Source: Gemelliphila asaccharolytica (GTDB taxonomy: Bacteria; Bacillota; Bacilli; Staphylococcales; Gemellaceae). From it: 21,190 nucleotides of DNA. Location of the stretch: NCBI RefSeq assembly GCF_001553005.1, contig NZ_KQ959873.1:1-21190 (forward strand). The letters run 5' to 3'. Positions 7,553-14,799 of the stretch are shown here, in pieces; the stretch's first letter is position 1; each line of letters begins with the position of its first letter. The notes beneath the pieces were generated by a model. That model did not search any database. It saw only the letters and a list, made by a program, of their open reading frames with translations, and was not told where the DNA came from. The position numbers were made by a program, and so were the translations under genes.

Positions 7553-8542
7553 TTACCTAATCTTTCTAAGATGTTTTTTTAGTCTTATTAAAATTCTGAC
7601 TAAATTTCTATCATCTTTTTTTATTATTTTTAAAATAATTCTTTTTATTATGTTTTGTTTTTTCAAATATTTATTTTTATTCCATGAAGGAAAATTTTTA
7701 TTAACATAAGATAATAGCTCATCTAAAACTGTTGATTTTTTGTCTATTAAGACTATGTCCACATAAGCTACATAAAGCATATGATGAATAAAAAGGTATT
7801 CTAACTCTTCTTTATATGTTTCAAAAGCTCCTTTTTCTTTAAAGTATTTTTCAATATCTGTTAAAGAAAGAAATATATCTCTTTTCCTTTCGATATTTTT
7901 GCTTGTCATTATAGAATTATCATTTATATAATACTTGTAAATAGGTATGTTATAAAAACTCATTGAAGTAGCATTTAATAAAGATTTTATAGTAAAATTT
8001 AAATCTTCTCCAACAGAAATATTTATTAACTTTAATAAATTTTGTTTTAAAAATTTCACTTCAAAAACAAATTTCCACATTGCTCCTGCTTGTAAGAGTA
8101 ATTCTTTTTTTTCTATTAATGCTATATTTTTTAAATATTCTATAGGAGTTATATTTTTATAGTAATGTTTAGGTTCTTTAATCATATAATTAAACATGGT
8201 TACATCTTTTTTTTCTAATTCTAAAATATTATTTAAAGAATCATCTAAAATCTCATCATCTACATCTATAATCCACAGATATCTTCCATTTGCTTTATCT
8301 ATAGCATAGTTTCTAACAGAACTTACTCCTCCATTTGTTTTATTTATAATTTTATAATTTTTTATTTTATTTTCATACTCTTTCAATATTTCTAAGCTAT
8401 TGTCTTTTGAACCATCATTTATTGCTAAAATTTCTATTTCCTTATCACCTTGATATTTTTTTTTTGCTTTTATTATAGAATCAAGACACCTTTTTATATA
8501 GTTTTCTCCATTATAAACAGCTATTGCTATAGTTAAATACAT
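7553..8542 (-). CDS. Family 2 glycosyltransferase
   Basis: First gene of the four-gene operon, 329 residues, soluble GT-A protein. It starts with the typical MYLTIAIAVYNGENYIKRCLDSI. It shows INDGSKDNS (41-49), TNGGVSSVRNYAI (69-81), the metal-binding DVDDE motif (93-97) and a later GED acidic motif. The C-terminus is basic (RILIRLKKHLRKIR), consistent with peripheral membrane contact. ATG 8542 sits behind AGGAG. An extended -10 lies about 30 bases upstream, separate from the lic transcript, which ends at the terminator just upstream. Likely adds one sugar of the repeat; the linkage cannot be inferred. Confidence 0.86.
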   Translation of the reverse strand: MYLTIAIAVYNGENYIKRCLDSIIKAKKKYQGDKEIEILAINDGSKDNSLEILKEYENKIKNYKIINKTNGGVSSVRNYAIDKANGRYLWIIDVDDEILDDSLNNILELEKKDVTMFNYMIKEPKHYYKNITPIEYLKNIALIEKKELLLQAGAMWKFVFEVKFLKQNLLKLINISVGEDLNFTIKSLLNATSMSFYNIPIYKYYINDNSIMTSKNIERKRDIFLSLTDIEKYFKEKGAFETYKEELEYLFIHHMLYVAYVDIVLIDKKSTVLDELLSYVNKNFPSWNKNKYLKKQNIIKRIILKIIKKDDRNLVRILIRLKKHLRKIR

Positions 8543-8572
8543 TATATCTCCTAATTTATCAATGTTATTAAA

Positions 8573-8581
8573 ATTATACCA
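8573..8581 (-). promoter_or_regulatory. Extended -10 promoter of the glycosyltransferase/sulfotransferase operon
   Basis: Minus-strand TGGTATAAT, a perfect TGnTATAAT, about 30 bases from ATG 8542. The -35 region has no good hexamer, as expected for extended -10 promoters. Confidence 0.6.
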
Positions 8582-8610
8582 TAAGAATTTAAATTTAAAA
8601 ATATTTTTAA

Positions 8611-8663
8611 AAAAACTGACTCCTAAAGCGAATCTTTAATTCTAACTTTAAGGGACAGTTTTT
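8611..8663 (-). terminator. Terminator of licABC
   Basis: An 18-base imperfect inverted repeat: arm AAAAACTGACTCCTAAAG (8611-8628), 17-base loop, arm CTTTAAGGGACAGTTTTT (8646-8663), with two mismatches and one G-T pair. On the minus strand it ends in a U-rich run. It lies 26 bases past the licC stop. Confidence 0.65.
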
Positions 8664-8688
8664 CATTAGTTATCTTATAGAAATATTT

Positions 8689-9378
8689 TTATTTTTTCTT
8701 AGCCAATATTTCATGAAGTTTATTATAATCACTAATATTATCTATTTCATAAATACTTTCATTGTCAAGTTCTCTTACATAAACATCTAGTTTATTAATG
8801 TTATCTTTCACCATGTTATCCCAGTAAATGTCTTTATATGTTCCATTTTTATAAGCTTCATCAATAAAAGACACTATTTTTTTGGCTGTATCCTTATCCC
8901 AATATGATACTCCACTTAAAATTCTGCCAGCCTTACTATCTACTACTATATCTTTTACTTTCATATTTTTATCATAGATTAAAAACCATTCATTTTCACA
9001 ATTTTCTCTATAAACTGCAAAATAAGTCGAACGATTAATACTAGAATCAAAAATATTTTTGAATATATAATTATCTGCATCGATTACATAAGCATTTTCC
9101 AAGTATTGCTTAACTAAAAAAAGTGAATAAAAATTATTATAAATATTATATTTATCATTATAAACTAATTTAATATTATACTTTTCTTTTAGATAATTAA
9201 ATTGCTCTTTTAAATATCCAACTACTACTATTATTTCATTAATTCCTTTTTCTTTTAGATATTCAATTTGATATTCTATTAATGGTTTACTTTTTATTTT
9301 TATTAAAGATTTTGGTGTATTATTTGTCATAGGTCTAAGTCTTGTTCCTAGTCCTGCTGCTAAAATTATTGCTCTCAT
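8689..9378 (-). CDS. licC: CTP:phosphocholine cytidylyltransferase LicC
   Basis: Makes CDP-choline from phosphocholine and CTP in the cytoplasm; CDP-choline is the donor for LicD-type transferases. 229 residues, the same size as pneumococcal LicC as I remember it, and strongly similar throughout. The nucleotide-binding start is MRAIILAAGLGTRLRPMTNN with the signature Lys in NTPKSLIKI. KPLIEYQIEYLKEKGI, YNNFYSLFLV, YVIDADNYIFKN, VDSKAGRILSGVSYWD and DIYWDNMVKDNI are diagnostic blocks of this family. The gene starts directly after the licB stop (TAAATG), and its GGAGAA ribosome site lies inside the last licB codons, so translation is tightly coupled. Last gene of licABC. Confidence 0.95.
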   Translation of the reverse strand: MRAIILAAGLGTRLRPMTNNTPKSLIKIKSKPLIEYQIEYLKEKGINEIIVVVGYLKEQFNYLKEKYNIKLVYNDKYNIYNNFYSLFLVKQYLENAYVIDADNYIFKNIFDSSINRSTYFAVYRENCENEWFLIYDKNMKVKDIVVDSKAGRILSGVSYWDKDTAKKIVSFIDEAYKNGTYKDIYWDNMVKDNINKLDVYVRELDNESIYEIDNISDYNKLHEILAKKK

Positions 9379-10269
9379 TTATTCTCCTATTTTCTTCTCT
9401 TTTATTATTACATATACTCCTAAAATAATTATTAGAGAAGTTATTATAGTTTTTATTGTTAAATCGCCTTGTAGAAAAATAGCTGAAAATATTACTGTCC
9501 AAACCACGTAACTGACATTTAAACCTGTTGCTTTTGATGGTTGAAGGTGATTTATCGCCATATAATATAATAAGTATGATATCATATTAGCTATTACCAT
9601 AGCAAATATTACTAAAGAAAAATTAACTTCTTTAACAAATGAAAAATCTTGTTTATTAAATATTAAAATTATTGCATACATTAAAAACGATGTTATTTGT
9701 CTTATTAGTAACGCTTCTGCCGGTTTTAAATTATTACTCATAGCATAAGATGATAAGACACTTTCACTTGCCCAAGATACTGCACAAATAAGGGCACAAA
9801 ATACACCTATATAAAGGTTATTTCCCTTTGTTGTTTCGAAAGTTTGAGCAAAAAGTCCTACTACTATTAAAATTATTCCTATTAAAGTACTTTTCCTTAC
9901 TTGATGTTTCAAAAATAACACCGATAATATTACTGCAACAGCAGGATAAATAGCAGTTACAGAAGAAGTTAATCCTGCACCTATGTATTTTACTGCATAG
10001 AGATTAAATTGCATTCCTAAAGGTCCTGCTAAAATAGCTGCAAAAACAACAGCATAACTTTTCATACTTTTAAAAATTTTAAAATCTATTTTTCCATACT
10101 TGAATATAATTACTGCTCCCAAAAATATAATACTAAAAAAATCATGAAAAAATGAAACTAAAAAAGGTGATACATCAAATAAAATAAACATTAATCCACT
10201 TAATGTCAGTCCAACTCCCCAAAAAAATCCAGAACCTAAAGCTATATATATTCCCTTACTTTTTTTCAT
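9379..10269 (-). CDS. licB: Choline transporter LicB (DMT/EamA family)
   Basis: Ten-segment drug/metabolite-type permease of 296 residues; LicB homologues import choline. The N-terminal half begins KGIYIALGSGFFWGVGLTLSG. PLGMQFNLYAVKYIGAGLTSSVTAIYP marks the end of the first EamA repeat region, and the second repeat starts around NLYIGVFCALICAVSWASES. NHLQPSKATGLNVSYVVWTVIF is the usual late helix. It overlaps the end of licA by 14 bases and abuts licC, so the three are one operon. Family assignment is sure. Choline as substrate rests on its place between choline kinase and cytidylyltransferase and on overall LicB resemblance. Confidence 0.92.
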   Translation of the reverse strand: MKKSKGIYIALGSGFFWGVGLTLSGLMFILFDVSPFLVSFFHDFFSIIFLGAVIIFKYGKIDFKIFKSMKSYAVVFAAILAGPLGMQFNLYAVKYIGAGLTSSVTAIYPAVAVILSVLFLKHQVRKSTLIGIILIVVGLFAQTFETTKGNNLYIGVFCALICAVSWASESVLSSYAMSNNLKPAEALLIRQITSFLMYAIILIFNKQDFSFVKEVNFSLVIFAMVIANMISYLLYYMAINHLQPSKATGLNVSYVVWTVIFSAIFLQGDLTIKTIITSLIIILGVYVIIKEKKIGE

Positions 10270-11125
10270 AAACTTCCTTATACTCCTTTAAATTTTTTAA
10301 CATTCTATTATATCTATCTATTCCATATGTTCCAAAATTATCTCCTTGTTCCTCTTTATATATTGTCCATATACTCCAAAGATGATCTTGTAAAATTTTG
10401 AAAATTAGTATCTTTTGAAAATTAATAGGAGTTTCTTCTGTTTTATAAAAACTTAAAAATTCCCCCTCTTCTTTTTTAGTAAAATCAGACTCAATAAATA
10501 GTGCTGCTATATCCCACATTGGATCATTTATTCCACAGTATTCCCAATCAATCAAATAAATCTTCCCATTTTTATCCTCTATAAAATTTTCAGGGACAAG
10601 ATCCATATGACAATTTTTTTCTTCAATTCCCAAACAATTTAAATCTTTTTTTAATTGTAGGGTTTTATTTCTTATTTTTTCATAATAAGGAAAATCTATT
10701 TTTTTCTCTATTAAATTTTCATATTTTTCAATTTCTTTAAAAATATCAAATTTAGAATTAAACTTTCCTTTAGATAAATGAACTTTTCTTAAAATATTAC
10801 TTATCTCTAATAATTTTTCTTTTATAGTTTGTTTATCAAAAGTTTTTGCATCGTCTATATATTCATTTATTTGTATACCCTCATTTGTATCAAATGAATA
10901 ATTTTCTACATCAAGCCCTATATCTTTTACTATAGGTAAATTTTGTTTTTCTAATTCTCTATTTATTAATTTTTCAGTTCCTTTACCAAAAAATTTAAAA
11001 ATGTATTTTTTTTTGTCTGTTTCTACTATATAATTATTATTCGTCATCCCTCCTACCTTTTTTATATCTAAAACGTGTTCCGAAAATTTTTCTTTAAAAA
11101 TATTTTTTATTTTATTATTTTTCAA
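10256..11125 (-). CDS. licA: Choline kinase LicA
   Basis: Phosphorylates imported choline with ATP. 289 residues, first gene of licABC. The N-lobe glycine-rich region is KKVGGMTNNNYIVET (22-36) with KKKYIFKFFGKGTE. The catalytic (Brenner) motif is CHMDLVPENFI (172-182; His173, Asp175, Asn180), and the metal-binding segment is LIDWEYCGINDPMWDIA (191-207). These are standard choline/ethanolamine kinase signatures. The start is a TTG at 11125 with GGGAG 7 bases upstream; the next Met (residue 27) lies inside the glycine loop and would be too late. It has a strong promoter with an overlapping dyad. There is no tetranucleotide repeat at the 5' end, so the Haemophilus-style licA phase switch is absent. 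Confidence 0.94.
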   Translation of the reverse strand: MKNNKIKNIFKEKFSEHVLDIKKVGGMTNNNYIVETDKKKYIFKFFGKGTEKLINRELEKQNLPIVKDIGLDVENYSFDTNEGIQINEYIDDAKTFDKQTIKEKLLEISNILRKVHLSKGKFNSKFDIFKEIEKYENLIEKKIDFPYYEKIRNKTLQLKKDLNCLGIEEKNCHMDLVPENFIEDKNGKIYLIDWEYCGINDPMWDIAALFIESDFTKKEEGEFLSFYKTEETPINFQKILIFKILQDHLWSIWTIYKEEQGDNFGTYGIDRYNRMLKNLKEYKEVYEKK

Positions 11126-11158
11126 AATAAAGCTCCCTTTTTATTATAATTAATATTT

Positions 11159-11187
11159 CACCTCATTATAGCACAAATAATAAGGTG
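11159..11187. promoter_or_regulatory. Hyphenated inverted repeat over the lic promoter (candidate operator)
   Basis: Arms CACCTCATTAT (11159-11169) and ATAATAAGGTG (11177-11187) are complementary at 10 of 11 positions (one G-T) with a 7-base spacer. The dyad covers the licA -10 box and its spacer. A dimeric repressor bound here would block the licA promoter. The flippase promoter -10 is about 30 bases to the right and could be affected too. Confidence 0.45.
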
Positions 11188-11193
11188 TGTTAA
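11165..11193 (-). promoter_or_regulatory. Strong promoter of licABC
   Basis: On the minus strand TTAACA (11188-11193) and TATAAT (11165-11170) are 17 bases apart, with TG one base before the -10 (TGCTATAAT). This is among the best promoters in the window. Confidence 0.75.
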
Positions 11194-11215
11194 TATTTTA
11201 ATTAATCAAATTATA

Positions 11216-11224
11216 TGATATAAT
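11216..11224 (+). promoter_or_regulatory. Extended -10 promoter of the flippase gene
   Basis: TGATATAAT at 11216-11224, 30 bases before ATG 11254; the -35 is only TTTTAA. A TTG at 11224 that would lengthen the frame overlaps this -10 box, which argues for the ATG start. Confidence 0.6.
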
Positions 11225-11253
11225 TGAATGATATTTCAATTAGGAGACTAAGT

Positions 11254-12738
11254 ATGAAAAGTTTAAAAATTAATGCTTTGGCTAGTATTATTGTTAGAGT
11301 TTTAAATATTATTTGTCCTCTCATTACAGGACCTTATATTTTAAGAATATTAGCTAAAGAAAATTTAGCAATTTTTGATTCAGCTAATTCTATTGCATCA
11401 TTTTTTATTCCTTTAGCTACTTTAGGTATTTATACTTATGGTATGAGATCTGTAAGTAAAGTAAGGAACAAAAAAAATGAAAGAAATGAAGTTTTTTCTG
11501 AGCTTTTTTATATCTCTATCTTTTCAACCTTTTTTACTGCTTTAATATACTATATTTATATTTTTAATTTTATTAAATATACTAGTAATATCCAATTTTA
11601 CATTTATATTATATTGGGATTTCAGATAATTTCTCAATTTTTATATATAGAATGGGTCAATGAAGCCTTAGAAAACTATACTTTTATCCTTTACAAAACC
11701 ATTTTTTTAAGACTTTTTATGATAACTATGATATTTTCATATATTAAAAAAGTAGATGATATTATTCCCTACACTCTTATTATGGTATTTAGTGAAATTT
11801 TAAATCTCTTAATTAGTTTTGTTTGGATAAAAAAAGATATAAAATTAGTAAAAGTTAATATCAAAAAAACTCTAAAGCTATTGATACCACTTTTTACTAT
11901 GGTTTTACTATCAAATATTAATATGCTTTACACTTATCTAGATAAATTATTTCTTACAAAAAGCCCTGTAAGTACTAATATTTCTGATTATGTTGTAGGT
12001 TTTAATATAGTCATGCTTATAATTAGTGTTATAAGTGGTGCTATTAGTGTTAATATTCCTAGGCTTAGTTTTTATTTAGGTGAAAAAGATTATAATTCAT
12101 ATAATGATTTACTAAATAAAGGAAGTAGGATTTTTCTATTTTTTACTATTCCTATAAGTTTTGGTCTTATGATAATAGGTACAGAAACTACTCTTATCTA
12201 TGGTGGCAACAAATTTTTAACTGCAGGTATTGTAACTAGCATTTTTGCAATTAGAAGTATTATTTGGACTCTCGATAATATACTTGGCATTCAAATAATA
12301 TTTATAAAAGGATATGAAAAGAGTTTAACTATTTTTATAACTATAGGAGGAATAATAAATTTAATTTTAAACTATGTTCTTTATAAATTAAATTTATTTT
12401 TACCACAATATTTTGTTATTACTACAATAATTGCAGAAACAATAGTAGTTATAACTTATATAATATTTATTACAAAAAATAATATTGCATCTCTTAAAAC
12501 TATTTTTAAATATACTTTTAAATATACTTTAGTAGCTAGTAGTTTTATTATAATAAGTATAATTTTAAATTATATTTTCCCTTACGAAAAAATATTTAGT
12601 TTAAAATTAATTTTTATGACTTTTATTAAAATAATTATTTGCTCTTTAACTTATATTTTGATTTTATATCTACAAAAAGATGTAATAATAGATCAAGTTT
12701 TATCATTCATAAAAACAAAAATAAAAAAACCACTTTAA
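11254..12738 (+). CDS. Lipid-linked polysaccharide flippase, TacF-like (PST/MATE-related)
   Basis: About 494 residues and roughly 14 hydrophobic segments; polysaccharide transporter (RfbX/Wzx) fold. The N-terminus, LKINALASIIVRVLNIICPLITGPYILRIL, is the classical first helix. WVNEALENYTFILYKTIFLR and PLFTMVLLSNINMLYTYLDKLFL are also typical of Wzx/TacF proteins. Its role would be to flip undecaprenyl-linked glycan units to the outer face. I use ATG 11254 because TAGGAGA lies 6 bases upstream; the ten extra codons upstream start with TTG inside the promoter. It is divergent from licABC, as pneumococcal tacF (lic2) is from lic1, so TacF-type export of phosphocholine-bearing units is the best guess; general Wzx is the alternative. 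It ends at a strong hairpin. Confidence 0.85.
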   Translation: MKSLKINALASIIVRVLNIICPLITGPYILRILAKENLAIFDSANSIASFFIPLATLGIYTYGMRSVSKVRNKKNERNEVFSELFYISIFSTFFTALIYYIYIFNFIKYTSNIQFYIYIILGFQIISQFLYIEWVNEALENYTFILYKTIFLRLFMITMIFSYIKKVDDIIPYTLIMVFSEILNLLISFVWIKKDIKLVKVNIKKTLKLLIPLFTMVLLSNINMLYTYLDKLFLTKSPVSTNISDYVVGFNIVMLIISVISGAISVNIPRLSFYLGEKDYNSYNDLLNKGSRIFLFFTIPISFGLMIIGTETTLIYGGNKFLTAGIVTSIFAIRSIIWTLDNILGIQIIFIKGYEKSLTIFITIGGIINLILNYVLYKLNLFLPQYFVITTIIAETIVVITYIIFITKNNIASLKTIFKYTFKYTLVASSFIIISIILNYIFPYEKIFSLKLIFMTFIKIIICSLTYILILYLQKDVIIDQVLSFIKTKIKKPL

Positions 12739-12741
12739 ATT

Positions 12742-12794
12742 TAAGGTGATTGTGAAAATTTGGTTGTTAAATCAAAATTTTTACAATCACCTTA
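12742..12794. terminator. Convergent terminator between the flippase gene and licD
   Basis: A long stem of about 20 bases, TAAGGTGATTGTGAAAATTT (from 12742) against AAATTTTTACAATCACCTTA (to 12794), with an 11-14 base loop and one or two mismatches. T-rich runs follow on both strands, so it can serve both convergent transcripts. Confidence 0.8.
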
Positions 12795-12814
12795 TTTTAT
12801 TAAAGTAGTTATTT

Positions 12815-13612
12815 TTATTTGTAATAAACATCAATTCCATGTGGCGGTATTTGTTTATCTTTTGGTGGAGGAGTCATATAATCTCCATAAATACCAGTTA
12901 AAATTATATGATAATTTTTAGGTACATAAAATTGTTCTTTTTCAAATTCTAATTTTATTACACCTTCGTATATTCCTGATTCAAAGACTTCATTACTATC
13001 TCCACAAGCTATAAATCCTTCTAATTTCCCATTAGGGGTAGTATTATTTTTAATTAATTTAAGAATTAATTTTGTGAAAAATCTTGGTTTCACAAAATAT
13101 AAAATGTAAAATAAAATAATTCTCATCCACTTTTTATAATAAACATTAGAAAGATCAAGATATTTTCGTTTTCTATAACAAACAGATTGAAGAATAGTTA
13201 AAAATTTTATTTTTTTGATAAATTTGGTATCATTAAATTTATCAATTGGAAAAACATCTACAAAACAAGACGTATCTTGACGTTCTTTTTTATATTTATC
13301 AGGTATTATAGTCGTATTATCAATGACTACTAAAAAAGGATTATAATACCATGAAGTATTTTCTTAATTCCATACTTCATACTTATCATTTTTTTTATTT
13401 TCACAAATTTTTATAAATTTTTCATAATCTTCTCTCGGCATAGATATATCTACATCATCATCCCAAGGAATAAACCCCTTATGCCTTACTGCTCCAATTA
13501 AGCTACCATAATTTAAAAAATAAGTTAAATTATTTTCTTTACAAACTTTATCAATATATTTTAATATACCAATTTGAACTTCTCTTAATTCTTCTAATGT
13601 TAATTTTTTCAT
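12815..13612 (-). pseudogene. licD: LicD-type phosphocholine transferase interrupted by one nonsense codon
   Basis: LicD proteins transfer phosphocholine from CDP-choline to sugars of teichoic acid or LPS. The frame from ATG 13612 (GGAGAG upstream) to 12815 is 265 codons, a normal LicD length, with one in-frame TAA at 13364-13366. Before the stop are FLNYGSLIGAVRHKGFIPWD followed by DDVDISMPREDYEKF, the nucleotidyltransferase core with its Asp cluster. After it, in the same frame, come WYYNPFLVVID, CFVDVFPIDKF, KLEGFIACGD and YGDYMTPPPKDKQIPPH, the C-terminal LicD signature. There is no frameshift or deletion: one base change would restore the gene. As written, the 82-residue product holds only the core N-terminus and should be inactive unless the stop is read through or translation restarts. 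It has its own weak promoter and faces the flippase gene. Confidence 0.85.
13351..13380. repeat. Perfect 9-base inverted repeat whose loop holds the licD stop
   Basis: ATGAAGTAT (13351-13359) and ATACTTCAT (13372-13380) are exact reverse complements around a 12-base loop. The licD TAA (13364-13366) lies in that loop. Confidence 0.6.
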
Positions 13613-13630
13613 TTTTCTCTCCATAAAATC

Positions 13631-13636
13631 ATTATA
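13631..13636 (-). promoter_or_regulatory. Possible -10 box of licD
   Basis: Minus-strand TATAAT, 18 bases before ATG 13612; the leader is very short and no convincing -35 is visible. Confidence 0.35.
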
Positions 13637-13707
13637 TTTATAATAACATAATTTTAATTAAGATAATATAAAAAAAATAAAAAAATAGTTTCTATTTATA
13701 AAAAAAA

Positions 13708-13716
13708 TGCTATAAT
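13708..13716 (+). promoter_or_regulatory. Extended -10 promoter of the broken membrane-protein gene
   Basis: TGCTATAAT, 21 bases upstream of ATG 13738, followed by an AAGGAAG ribosome site. Expression signals look intact although the gene is not. Confidence 0.55.
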
Positions 13717-13737
13717 TTATTTAAAAAGGAAGTTATT

Positions 13738-14728
13738 ATGAAATTTGAACCATTTAAAAAAATTAGAAGATCAACTGCTACATCTTCTTTTAAAAGAGAA
13801 GTGTATAAAAAATCTAATTCCTTCTATTCTGATAAAGGTATCGGGTTAGCTAAAGATTCAGAAAGATTAATTAAAAATAAAATATATCAAAAAACTTCTT
13901 TTGATTCATTAAAAAAATTAAAATCTAAAAATTATGACTATATTGATGAAAATTATATTGAAGAGACCTATGACGATGACTTTCTAACATCTCTTGATAA
14001 AAATGAAAACCTCTACATAGATTCTTATAATGAAATAAGAGATGAAGTTTATCTGTACGATTTCTATCGAAACAAAAAAATAGATTCAAATATAAAATAT
14101 AATAATAAAAATTTTTATTACTCTAACATTTTAGAAATGAAAAAAATTTCCAAAAAAATCTTATTTTTATGAGGAAGAACTGTCTTCTATACGCGAATAT
14201 AAGGATATAAAGCTTCCTTTTTCTAGTATAATTGTAGCAACTATTTTTTTTTACAATTATATCAGGGCTAATTTTTGGTGCTAATGTTGCTACTTATACT
14301 TTTTTAATTATATTTTTTTACTTATTATCTATAATTTAATTTTTTTTGTAGTAATAATATTCAAACCAGAATTACAAATTACTGATAAAATTAAGACAAA
14401 ATTAGAAGATTTTCAAATAGAAAATGTAAATAAAAAATTTTGTTATCTTATCTTTATGCATAATAAATATGCTAAAGCTATGAATGTGAAAGATTTAGAT
14501 TGCTTTTTTACTAATTTAAAAGATGCTAATGAATACTTAAATTATTCTGAAAAAATAAAAAAACTCTATCACATTCCTGATAATAATTTAGATAATATTA
14601 TAAATAATATTTCAGATTATAAAAATAAACTATTTGATAATTTTATCACTTTATATACTAAAGAAAAATTACTTAAATACTCTGATGAAATGAACAACAA
14701 AGATATTGACTATATAAAAAATAAATAA
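13738..14728 (+). pseudogene. Unrecognised two-segment membrane protein, broken by homopolymer frameshifts
   Basis: I do not recognise this gene. The first frame (144 codons) stops at 14172; a second open stretch runs to 14728. They can be joined by three single-base changes, each in a homopolymer: A7 at 14152-14158 (one too many), T9 at 14244-14252 (one too many), and T7 at 14313-14319 or T6 at 14300-14305 (one too few). The reconstruction gives about 329 residues. An N-terminal charged domain contains GIGLAKDSERLIKNKIYQKT. It is followed by two adjacent hydrophobic segments (LPFSSIIVATIFFTIISGLIFG, then about 25 aliphatic residues ending VVIIFKPEL). The last part is a helical, charged C-terminal domain of about 120 residues. 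It is the only plus-strand gene besides the flippase and shares no visible theme with glycan synthesis. It could be a relic of an inserted module. Confidence 0.6.
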
Positions 14729-14743
14729 TTTTTTAATTTATTT

Positions 14744-14798
14744 AAAAAACTCAGTTTCTACTAGCACTATTATAAGCTAATTAAAAACTGAGTTTTTT
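14744..14798. terminator. Bidirectional terminator between the broken gene and the wzz-like gene
   Basis: The perfect 14-base stem AAAAAACTCAGTTT (14744-14757) / AAACTGAGTTTTTT (14785-14798) has a 27-base loop that contains TAGC...GCTA. U-tracts form on both strands; it lies between two convergent genes and just past the stop at 14800. Confidence 0.85.
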
Positions 14799-14799
14799 T

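Noticed and set aside
10950..11125. Haemophilus-like tetranucleotide repeat phase switch in licA
   Set aside because: I looked at the licA 5' end and found no tandem tetranucleotide tract.
11224..11253. TTG start extending the flippase by ten residues
   Set aside because: The TTG overlaps the -10 box and lacks a ribosome site, while ATG 11254 has TAGGAGA at ideal spacing.
12815..13126. A 103-residue protein starting at the Met at 13126
   Set aside because: It is the tail of licD; the frame is open back to 13363, and there is no ribosome site at this Met.
13364..13624. An 86-residue small protein as a gene of its own
   Set aside because: It is the front part of licD up to the nonsense codon; the frame continues directly after the stop with matching family sequence.
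14152..14319. Frameshifts explained only as sequencing errors
   Set aside because: Not fully excluded, but comparable homopolymers in more than a dozen neighbouring genes are in frame, and the adjacent licD defect is a base change rather than a length change. I therefore favour real decay.
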